From: JAOTZA01 sp965224065
GTDB taxonomy: Bacteria; Acidobacteriota; Thermoanaerobaculia; Multivoradales; JAHEKO01
Assembly: GCA_965224065.1 (NCBI GenBank)
Contig: CBDCYF010000005.1
Span: forward strand, 3,348,001-3,412,000
DNA length: 64,000 nucleotides
Direction of reading: 5' to 3'
Below, piece by piece: positions 11,328 to 19,100 of this stretch (the first letter of the stretch is position 1; every line of letters begins with the position of its first letter). A program made the translations under genes and the position numbers. The notes under the pieces were generated by a model. The model worked only from the letters and a program-made list of their open reading frames with translations, was not told where the DNA came from and did not search any database.

Positions 11328-12827
11328 GTGCGATCCGGAAGCGGCAGCCCACCGAAGCCGAAACGCCGCCCTTCGACGGCGTACCTCGTCTTGGCCGCGG
11401 CCCTGGTGGTGGGGTTGTTTCCCTCTCAGCTCCGGGCCGCGCCGCTCGCCGACGCGCTCGCGGCCTCTACCCAGGCCGCCCGTCGCGCGGCGCCCGAGAT
11501 TGCGGTGCATGTCGTCGATTTGGGCAGCGGAGAAGAGGTCTACGCGCTCGATCCCGAGCGGCGCCTGATCGTCGCGTCCAACACCAAGCTCGTCACCACC
11601 GCGGCGGCGCTCGAGACCCTCGGTCCGGGGTTTTTCTTCGAGACGCCACTTCTCCTGCGCGGCAAGCTCCGTGGCGACACCCTGGTGGGGGATCTGGCGG
11701 TTGTCGGGGCCGGGGACCCTAACATCTCGGGCCGGCACCACGACGGCGATCCCTTGGCGGTCTTTCGAGAGTGGGCCGAGGGCTTGCGCGCGATCGGCGT
11801 GCGCAAGATCGACGGCGACGTCTATCTCGACCATGGGGCCTTCGAAGATTTGCGAGTGCACCCCGACTGGCCGCGGGACCAGCTTCACAAATGGTACGAG
11901 GCGCCGGTCGATGCCCTGTCGTTCAGCGACAATGCTGTGCTCGTACGGGTGCGACCGGGTAGTGCGCCCGGAAAGCCGGCTCGAGTCGAGTTGATCCCCG
12001 AGCTGGCGCCGGGGCGTGAGATCTTCGCCGTAAAGACTCTGGCGACCACGACCTCTTCGCGGCGGCGTCACTGGCTGGCCATGCGGCGAACGACCGGAAG
12101 CAACGAGATCGTGGTCTCGGGCCGGATCTATCGCGGCGCCGAGCCGTTCGACACCTGGGTTACCGTCCACGATCCGGTCCGGTACTTTGGCGCGGCACTC
12201 TTGACGGGTCTCGAGCGGGGTGGGATCGAGGTGTCGGGGGGCGCGGTCCCGGTCGCGGATCTGCCGTCCGGTCGGTGGTGGAACTACAGCACCCACCGCT
12301 CTGATCTCTTGACCACGCTCGAAGTGACCAACCGGAAGAGTCAGAATTTCTTTGCCGAGAGCCTTCTCAAGACCCTGGGACGACAGTTGTGTGCCTCGGG
12401 CACCTGGGAGGCGGGCCGAGCCTTTCTGGTGGAGTTTCTCGAGCGGGTGGGCATCCGGCGCGGCAGCTATGAGCTGGCCGACGGCTCGGGCATGAGCCGC
12501 AACAACCGGTTTACGCCACGCCAGCTCACCCGTCTGCTCGAATACATGTACCGGCACCCTCTGCGGCGCGAGTTTGGCGAGAGTCTGCCGTTCAGCGGTC
12601 TCGAGAGCCACTATCGATGGCGCAAGCGGCTGGCGTGGGAGCCCTACCGGGGGAGGGTGTTCGCCAAAACCGGGTCGCTGCGCGCGGTCTCCACCCTTTC
12701 CGGCTACGCCCGGGCCCTCTCGGGCAAGACCTACGCCTTCTCGATCCTGTGCAACGACGTGCCGAGCGTCCTCGACGCCCGCCGCGCCCAGGACCGGATC
12801 GTGATGGCGCTGATCGACAACGGGTAA
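11328..12827 (+). CDS. dacB: D-alanyl-D-alanine carboxypeptidase/endopeptidase (PBP4 type)
   Basis: 499-residue periplasmic peptidoglycan hydrolase of the S13/PBP4 family. A signal-anchor (about 17-37) ends near ALA/RAAP. Catalytic motifs: S84-x-x-K87 (SNTK), SQN near 338 and KTG near 447, in the normal order and spacing for PBP4, with the large S13 insertion between the first two. It removes terminal D-Ala or cuts crosslinks. The GTG start lies 13 nt after hflC with a GGAGG-like sequence upstream, so it is probably in the same operon. Confidence 0.88.
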   Translation: MRSGSGSPPKPKRRPSTAYLVLAAALVVGLFPSQLRAAPLADALAASTQAARRAAPEIAVHVVDLGSGEEVYALDPERRLIVASNTKLVTTAAALETLGPGFFFETPLLLRGKLRGDTLVGDLAVVGAGDPNISGRHHDGDPLAVFREWAEGLRAIGVRKIDGDVYLDHGAFEDLRVHPDWPRDQLHKWYEAPVDALSFSDNAVLVRVRPGSAPGKPARVELIPELAPGREIFAVKTLATTTSSRRRHWLAMRRTTGSNEIVVSGRIYRGAEPFDTWVTVHDPVRYFGAALLTGLERGGIEVSGGAVPVADLPSGRWWNYSTHRSDLLTTLEVTNRKSQNFFAESLLKTLGRQLCASGTWEAGRAFLVEFLERVGIRRGSYELADGSGMSRNNRFTPRQLTRLLEYMYRHPLRREFGESLPFSGLESHYRWRKRLAWEPYRGRVFAKTGSLRAVSTLSGYARALSGKTYAFSILCNDVPSVLDARRAQDRIVMALIDNG

Positions 12828-13111
12828 TTGGCGCCTAGGCGGTGCCTTTTCGCTCCAGGCCCCGACGGGCCGGGGCAAGCCCGGCCCCTACACAACACGA
12901 AGCGGCCGCTGCCTCTTGCGTTGGGTCGCCCTTGGGTCCGGCTTCAACCGGGGTGTGCCCCTGAAGCGCCGGCGCCCCTGCCGGCCGTTCGGTGGCGGTA
13001 ATACAGCCACGGCTGGCAGAGTCGCCAGCCGCTTCAACCGGCGTGTGCCCCTGAAGCCGCCGCCTCTGGCGGCCGTTGGGACTTGCCCCCGCCCGCCTGA
13101 ATGTCGGGGTC
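12828..13111. repeat. Repeat-rich intergenic region
   Basis: No gene. Contains a minus-orientation GTAGGGGC-family copy (12866-12891) and two ~90-nt tandem units starting at 12941 and 13031. Each unit carries GCTTCAACCGG, TGTGCCCCTGAAG and a GCCGGC-type palindrome. Confidence 0.75.
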
Positions 13112-13140
13112 TTGCCAAAGTGATATCATTATGATATAGT
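13112..13140 (+). promoter_or_regulatory. Promoter of SPFH-RHH operon
   Basis: TTGCCA (13112-13117), a 17-nt spacer and TATAGT (13135-13140): each is 5/6 to the sigma-70 consensus with ideal spacing. The expected start is near 13147, giving a ~50-nt leader with a GGCTCCC/GGGAGCC hairpin (13155-13174) and an AGAGGAGGT ribosome binding site at 13181-13189. Confidence 0.7.
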
Positions 13141-13153
13141 TTCGATATCAACA
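13121..13153 (+). promoter_or_regulatory. Three-repeat operator, 11-bp phased
   Basis: Three near-identical units TGATATC, TGATATA and CGATATC start at 13121, 13132 and 13143, exactly 11 bp apart, so they face the same side of the helix. The first two also form the palindrome ATATCATtATGATAT. The units overlie the promoter spacer and -10 box. Ribbon-helix-helix proteins commonly bind such phased short repeats, and an Arc-like protein is the second gene of the operon, so autorepression is the likely reading. Confidence 0.65.
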
Positions 13154-13195
13154 CGGCTCCCGCTCGGGGGAGCCCTCGCTAGAGGAGGTCACGAC

Positions 13196-14086
13196 ATGGC
13201 GATTACCGAAAAACAAAGGCGGGCCCCCAACGGGATCCTGGTGCTCGTGGTCCTGCTGGTCTTTCTCGGCCTGACCATCTGGAGCTTCATCGGCACGATC
13301 CAGGATCTGTCCCGTTCCGGCGGCTCGGTCTGGAGCCTGGTGCTCCACGTTCTGCCCTTTGCCTTTCTCTGCTTCCTGATGGCGGGTCTTTTTACCGTCA
13401 ATCCCAACGAGGGCAGGGTCCTGCAACTCTTCGGCCGCTACACCGGCACTGTGCGCGACTCCGGTCTGCGCTTTGCCAACCCGTTCTACACCAAACGGCG
13501 CGTGTCGCTCAGGGTGCGCAACTTCGAGACCGGCAAGCTCAAGGTCAACGATCAGCGCGGCAACCCGATCGAGATCGCTGCGGTGGTGGTGTGGAAGGTC
13601 ACGGACACCGCCGAGGCGGTCTTCGAAGTAGACGATTTCGAGAACTACGTTCACGTTCAGAGCGAGGCGGCGCTCCGCAGCATGGCCACCGCCTACCCCT
13701 ACGATGTCTTCGAGGAGGGAGAGGTCTCGCTCGTCAGCCACACCGCCGAAATCTCCGACCGGCTGCGGGTCGAGATCCAGAATCGGCTGGAGAAGGCGGG
13801 CGTCAAGGTGATCGAGGCTCGTATGAGCCACCTGGCGTACTCGCCGGAGATTGCCGGGGCGATGCTCCAGCGCCAACAGGCCGCCGCCGTCATCGCGGCG
13901 CGGCAGAAGATCGTTGAGGGCGCGGTGGGCATGGTGGACAACGCCATCGAGCTGCTGTCGGCGCAGAACGTTCTCGATCTGGACGAAGAGCGCAAGGCGG
14001 CGATGGTCTCCAACCTGCTGGTCGTGCTCTGCAGCGACAGCCGCCCGCGGCCGGTCGTCAACGCGGGAACCCTCTACGGGGGTTAG
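13196..14086 (+). CDS. SPFH domain membrane protein
   Basis: 296 residues: two hydrophobic segments (about 12-33 and 47-67), then NPNEGRVLQLFGRYTGTV and RFANPFY, a band-7/stomatin-like SPFH domain, and a helical tail. It is distinct from hflK/hflC, with different residues around the entry motif. A strong AGAGGAGGT precedes ATG 13196. SPFH proteins scaffold membrane microdomains or regulate proteases. The pairing with the downstream Arc-like gene recurs in many bacteria to my knowledge, but the role of the pair is not known to me. Confidence 0.8.
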   Translation: MAITEKQRRAPNGILVLVVLLVFLGLTIWSFIGTIQDLSRSGGSVWSLVLHVLPFAFLCFLMAGLFTVNPNEGRVLQLFGRYTGTVRDSGLRFANPFYTKRRVSLRVRNFETGKLKVNDQRGNPIEIAAVVVWKVTDTAEAVFEVDDFENYVHVQSEAALRSMATAYPYDVFEEGEVSLVSHTAEISDRLRVEIQNRLEKAGVKVIEARMSHLAYSPEIAGAMLQRQQAAAVIAARQKIVEGAVGMVDNAIELLSAQNVLDLDEERKAAMVSNLLVVLCSDSRPRPVVNAGTLYGG

Positions 14087-14133
14087 GCTGCCGATCCGGC
14101 CGGCGGCACCGACCGGGAGATCGATAGAAGCCC

Positions 14134-14322
14134 GTGGCAAAACGAAAAGCCTTTCTGGTCCGCTTGGATCCCAAGATCCACGACGCGCTCAGGCGATGGG
14201 CGGACGGCGAGCTGCGGAGCTTGAACGCCCAGGTGGAGTTCCTGCTGCGGCGGGCGCTGGTCGAGGCCGGGCGGCTCCCCAAGAAGGGCGACGGCGAGGG
14301 CTCAAGCGGCCGTTCCAGTTGA
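14134..14322 (+). CDS. Arc-type ribbon-helix-helix DNA-binding protein
   Basis: 62 residues. The N-terminal strand KAFLVRLDPKIHDALRRWAD followed by LRSLNAQVEFLLRRALVEAG matches the Arc/MetJ ribbon-helix-helix fold: strand (FLVRLD), helix 1, the LNAQVEFLL turn-helix and a basic tail. GTG start, 47 nt after the SPFH gene on the same strand. The likely target is the 11-bp phased GATATC operator upstream of the SPFH gene, which makes this an autoregulator (inference). Confidence 0.75.
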   Translation: MAKRKAFLVRLDPKIHDALRRWADGELRSLNAQVEFLLRRALVEAGRLPKKGDGEGSSGRSS

Positions 14323-14507
14323 AGCGGCCGGCGTCTCTGCCGGCCGATTCGATGGCGTCATGCCGAAGCCGTCGCTCCGCGAGGCTTGCGGCGCGCTATC
14401 TCAAGGCGGCCGGCGCCCGCCGGCCGGGCCGGGGCAAGCCCGGCCCCTACATGAACGACTCTCTCTGTAGGGGCGGGGCTTGCCCCCGCCCTGGGTGTTT
14501 CACGCCC
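14323..14507. repeat. Repeat-rich intergenic region
   Basis: Two copies of the GCGGCCGGCGtct/GCCGGCCG palindromic module (14328-14345 and 14406-14424) and GTAGGGGC-family copies in opposite orientation (14425-14450 minus, 14467-14491 plus). A GCCGAAGCCGTCGCT module at 14360 recurs near 58580. No gene. Confidence 0.75.
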
Positions 14508-15191
14508 CTACCGCCGCTCGACGCTCACCACTTCCTGCCGCAGCTTGATCACCCGGTCGGCCGGGTACACCCCGGCGCGGAGCTGGAGGCCCGGGTAGAG
14601 TTGCGTGCCGCGTCCGACGACGGTTCCGGGATGGAGGACACAATTGCAGCCGGTCTTGACCTCATCGCCCAAGATCGCGCCGAGCTTGCGCGAGCCGGTG
14701 GCGAGCTTTTGACTCCCGCTCGGCACGCCGATCTCGCCGCCGTCGTGCCGGAAATTCGACAGGATCGTGCCGGCGCCGAGGTTGACTCGTTCGCCCAGGA
14801 TCGAGTCCCCGACATAGTTCAGATGGGGGGCCGCCGCGCCGTCCAGCAGGATCGAGTGCTTGATCTCGGTGGAGGCGCCGACCGTGCAGCCGTCGCCGAT
14901 CCAGACGCCGCCGCGCAGATAGGCGCCCGGCCGGATCCGGACGTCCTCTCCGATCCGGGTCGGGCCCTCGATGACCACTCCGGGGTGAATGCGCGCGCCC
15001 TTGCCGATCGAGATGCGGTCGCCGAGCAAACGGACCTCCGGGCCGAGCCGGGAACGAATGTCCTCGCTCGAAAGCTCGCCGAGGACCTCGTTCAAAGCCG
15101 TCGTCACGAGTGCCCAGGGGGCTTCGGGATTCCATCGCTCGGCCCACTCGGCGGGCAGGTTGGCGAACAGCGGCGGCGGATCGAACGTCAC
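14508..15191 (-). CDS. Left-handed beta-helix (hexapeptide) acyltransferase-like protein
   Basis: 227 residues dominated by hexapeptide repeats: IGKGARIHPGVVIEGPTRIGE, VRIRPGAYLRGGVWIGDGCTVG, then ILGERVNLGAGTILSN and VKTGCNCVLHPGTVVGRGTQLYPG. The arrangement resembles the C-terminal acetyltransferase half of GlmU and related sugar-nucleotide enzymes, without the N-terminal uridylyltransferase half. The first ~60 residues are non-repeat. It is probably an acyltransferase or a binding scaffold in sugar metabolism; the substrate is not deducible. It stands alone between repeat-rich gaps. Confidence 0.7.
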   Translation of the reverse strand: MTFDPPPLFANLPAEWAERWNPEAPWALVTTALNEVLGELSSEDIRSRLGPEVRLLGDRISIGKGARIHPGVVIEGPTRIGEDVRIRPGAYLRGGVWIGDGCTVGASTEIKHSILLDGAAAPHLNYVGDSILGERVNLGAGTILSNFRHDGGEIGVPSGSQKLATGSRKLGAILGDEVKTGCNCVLHPGTVVGRGTQLYPGLQLRAGVYPADRVIKLRQEVVSVERR

Positions 15192-15396
15192 CGGGGAATT
15201 ATAGAGACCGGTGTGTCACCGCCAACTTGCGTAACGACCCGGGCCTCCACCGGTTCACTGTCAACCCGTGTAGGGGCAGGGCTTTGCTCCGACCATCTTT
15301 CGACCGGCGTGGAAGGGCCCTTTCCACCGCCGGTTCATCGCCAACCCGCGTAGGGGCGGGGCTTGCCCCCGCCCGTCTTTGTCACCAACACACCCC
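15192..15396. repeat. Repeat-rich intergenic region
   Basis: Two ~80-nt diverged units, each with CACCG...CGGTTCA, a CAACCCG motif and a plus-orientation GTAGGGGC-family copy (15270-15292 and 15350-15375). No gene or clear promoter. It lies between divergent genes. Confidence 0.7.
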
Positions 15397-16029
15397 ATGA
15401 ACCGCTTCCGCGCCCTGCCTGCCTCCTTCTACCGCCGCGACGGTGAGACCGTGGCGCGCGAGCTTCTGGGCCGGTACCTGGTTCGTCGTCTGGACGGCCG
15501 CCGGCTGACGCTCCGGATCGTCGAGACCGAGGCCTACCTCGGCGAAGGCGACCGCGCCAGCCACGCCTGGCGCGGCAAACCGACTCCAAGAACCCAGACC
15601 CTCTTCCGCTCCGGGGGCATCGCCTACGTCTACTTCATCTACGGCATCCATCACATGTTCAACGTGGTAGCGGGAGAGAAAAACGTCGCGCACGCTGTGC
15701 TGGTGCGAGCCGGTGTGCCGATCGAGGGCGTCGATCGAATGGCGGCCAACCGCGGCCTGGACGGCAACCTCCGGCCGGGCGCGATCGCCGGCGGGCCGGG
15801 GAAGTTGTGCGCCGCGCTGGAGATCGACCGAAGCCACGACGGCGTAGGGCTCTCGCGCGGTGAGCTCGTGATTACGGGGGGAGAGCCGGTACAAGCGACC
15901 GAGATCGCCGTCGGTTCGAGGGTCGGTATCGACTACGCGGGCGAAGCGGCGGATTGGCCGCTGCGGTTCGCGGAGCGGGCAAGTCCGCATGTGTCACGAC
16001 CTCGGCCAGAGGGAACGTTCTTCCCTTAG
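15397..16029 (+). CDS. mpg: 3-methyladenine DNA glycosylase (AAG/MPG family)
   Basis: 210-residue base-excision repair enzyme that removes alkylated purines. Family motifs in order: FYRRDGETVARELLG, RIVETEAYLGEGDRASHA (catalytic Glu and metal/DNA-contact His), TLFRSGGIAYVYFIYG (intercalating Tyr region), AVLVRAGVP, and GPGKLCAALEI. ATG 15397 is preferred over a TTG 18 nt upstream because NRFRALPASFY starts just before the first conserved motif. Monocistronic. Confidence 0.9.
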   Translation: MNRFRALPASFYRRDGETVARELLGRYLVRRLDGRRLTLRIVETEAYLGEGDRASHAWRGKPTPRTQTLFRSGGIAYVYFIYGIHHMFNVVAGEKNVAHAVLVRAGVPIEGVDRMAANRGLDGNLRPGAIAGGPGKLCAALEIDRSHDGVGLSRGELVITGGEPVQATEIAVGSRVGIDYAGEAADWPLRFAERASPHVSRPRPEGTFFP

Positions 16030-16184
16030 CAATTCTGTGCCCAACGGAAAGAATCTGTTTTTTCTGTCAGAAAACGGGCTCGGGCGGCATCTATAGAAGT
16101 AGAGGGGATTCGCGCCCCCGGTGTGCGTCGAGCGCGCCGAGCGTCAATGCGATGGGCCGCGCGGGTCCCCGGGAAGGGGGCTCG

Positions 16185-19100
16185 ATGGAAAAGCTGGAGG
16201 GATCTGTTCGTTGGGTCGTCTGGGGGGCGATCGGCCTGGGGTTCGTGCTGGCGATTCCCAGCGCGCACGCTCAGAGTCCGCAGGCCTGCCTGGGCCCGGG
16301 AGTTTTTATCGAGACGTTGGGTCCGGCGTTTCCCATGGGAGCGCCGGGATGCTTTACGGGAGCGGATGTCTGCGAGTGCTTCGGTTTCTTCGACGACACC
16401 TTCTGCGCCAAGCCCAAGGTCCTCAGCCAGTCGGCTGGCCTGACGGATCCTCTGTGCGACCCGACCGACGAGACGGGCTCGGGCTGTTCGGTCCTCATCA
16501 GCGTCACCTTCGAGCAGCCGGGCAACGAGGAGACGATCGTGTCCTGGGCGCCCGACCCGGCGCCCACGCCGCACGTCTTTCTGTTCAACGTTTCGGAGCC
16601 CCCGGAGTGCACGTTCAGCACCTGTATGGGGGTTGCGGACTGCGGGAGCTTCGTGACCGGGAGAATCGAGAGCAATACCTACGAGATCCAGCAGACATTG
16701 AGCGGCGTCAAATGCTCGAACGTCATGAGCGTCCAGAGATCGATGCGGGCGATCGCCTGTCCGCTGACGTGCGAGAAACGCACCAGCGTCCCGTATCTCG
16801 GCGGGACCAACATGGCCGCCGGGATCGGGTGCCCGATTCCGCCCAAGGACGAGTGCGACGATTGTAAGTCCTGCCCGATCGGGGACTCGGGCACGAGCGT
16901 GGGCGGGGGCGGCCCCTCATTCTCGCCCGGCCGGTCGGGGCCGGGCGCTGTGCTGCGTTACCGGGCCGGCGGGGCCGGAGCTCCCGGACTTCCCGGCTCG
17001 ACCGGCTGGACGCCGACCCTGGGTCTCTTCTGGTCCCACGACTACGCCCAGCGGATCGTCATGGACCCGGACGAGACCCACGTGTGGCTCCTCACCGAGT
17101 TCGGCTCCTTTCGGGAGTTCTCGGGGCTCTCGGGCGGGGTCTACGGCACGGTCTCGCCCTCGGACGAGTACAGGACGCTCACCCGCACGGCCACCGGCTG
17201 GGAGCTCTCCGGTCTCGACGGCTCGGTGGTGGTATTCGAGGAAGTGTCGGGCCAGGGGTTCGGGCGCTGGGTCTCGAAGACCGACCGCAACGGCAACGCC
17301 AAGACCGCGACGTATGACGCGGTCTCGGGGGATTTGACCGAGGTGGCGTTTGCCGACGGCCGCAAGGAGACGTTCGGTTACGCGGCACCGGGCGGCAAGC
17401 TGACGTTGATCGCCGAGGTGGGGATCGACGGGACCACGACCCGGACCTGGAGCTACACCTGGACGGGCGATGAGCTCACCCGGATCGACCGCCCGGACGG
17501 GACGGCCTGGGAGCTCTTCTACACAGACCCGTCGTTTCCGGGGTATCTGACCCGCCAGGAGCTGGTGGGAAGCGACGGGACGAGCCGTCGGGTCGAGCGG
17601 GCTTGGGAGTACGACGCCCAGGGCAATGTGGCGAAGACCTGGAAGGGCGATGCGAGCTTTACGGGGCCGGACGCGGTGGAGAAATGGCAACTCTCCTATG
17701 ACAACGCAGTGACCCCGACCGTGACGACCGTGACCGGCCCGCTGGGGGGTGTTTCGACCTACGCGGTCGGGCGCGACCCCGGCAACGGGGGCTCGACCAA
17801 GCCGCGGGTGACCGAGATCTCGGGCGACTGCCCGACCTGTGGCCTGGGGCCCAACTCGGTCTTCGAGTACGACGACGCCTCGAACCCGATGCTCCCGACC
17901 GCGGTGACCGATGGGAGGGGCCACCGCACCGAGAGGACGTATGACTCCGACGGCCGAGTGCTGACCCGGATCGAGGCGGTGCTCGAGCCCGAGGAGCGGA
18001 CCACGACCTTTACCTACGACCCGACTTTCCCGGCCTTGGTGACCTCGGTCGAGGTGGAGTCGACCTCGGGGGCCCCGGCGGTGCGGAGAACCGAGACCAC
18101 GATCGACCCGGTGACCGGGGACGCGACCCTCAGACGGCTCATCGGGGTCGAGAGCGGGAGTCTGTTCCAATACGACACCGCAACGGTCTACAACACAGAG
18201 GGGCAGCCGACGAGCCTCGACCCGCCGGGCTACGGAGCGACCGACGTCACGAGCTTCACCTACGATCCGCTGCGGGGAAACCTCCTGCCGCTCACTCGGA
18301 CCGACCCGCTCGTCGGGGCGACGAGCTTTGGCTACGATGCGTTCAACCGGCGGACCTCGGTGACCGACCCCAACGCGGTGGCGACCGAGACCGAATACGA
18401 TGCTCTCGATCGGGTCACCCGAACGATCCGGAAAGGTGCCACAACGCCCGAGGATCTGGTGACCGAGAACGTCTACAGCGTGTTCGGGGACCTGGAGCGG
18501 ACGGTCCTGCCCGAGGGTAACGTCGTCGTCTACGGCTACGATCCGGCCGGACGGCTCGAGACGATCTCGCGCGGCCCGCTGGCGACCGACCTACGCGAGC
18601 GGACGAAATACACGCTCGACGGCTTTGGCAACCGGGTCACCGAAGAGCTCCAGCGCTTCGACACGGGTGGCGGGGTGTGGCAGACCGAGTCCGAGACCGA
18701 CTTCGTCTACACCACCCGCTGTCATCTCGACCAGATCGTGCGCGCGCCGGGGACTCCCGAGGAGTCGGTGACCGAGTACGCCTACGACTGCTCCGGGAAC
18801 TTGGAGAAGGTCTGGGACGCCAACCACGACTCGGCCGTCGACCCGCCGACGCAAGCGTATGCCTATGACGCCCTCGATCGGCTGACCTCGATCACCCAAC
18901 CCTGGTCGGGAACGGGAGGCGGGAACGCAGTGACCACCTATGGCTACGACGTCCAGGACCACCTGACGTCGGTAACCGACGCCGAGGGTAACCAGACGAC
19001 CTATGTCTACAGCGACCGGGATCTGTTGACCCGTCAGGTCTCTCCGGTCTCGGGCCAGACCGACTTCACCTACAACGAGCACGGCGAGCTCTCAACCGAG

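Noticed and set aside
13851..15353. 500-codon plus-strand frame across SPFH 3' end, Arc gene and the hexapeptide gene
   Set aside because: It runs through the real genes in a different frame and across repeats, with Arg/Pro-rich low-complexity product.
16917..18170. Antisense frame over the RHS gene
   Set aside because: It mirrors the repetitive YD codons and has no start signal or family match.
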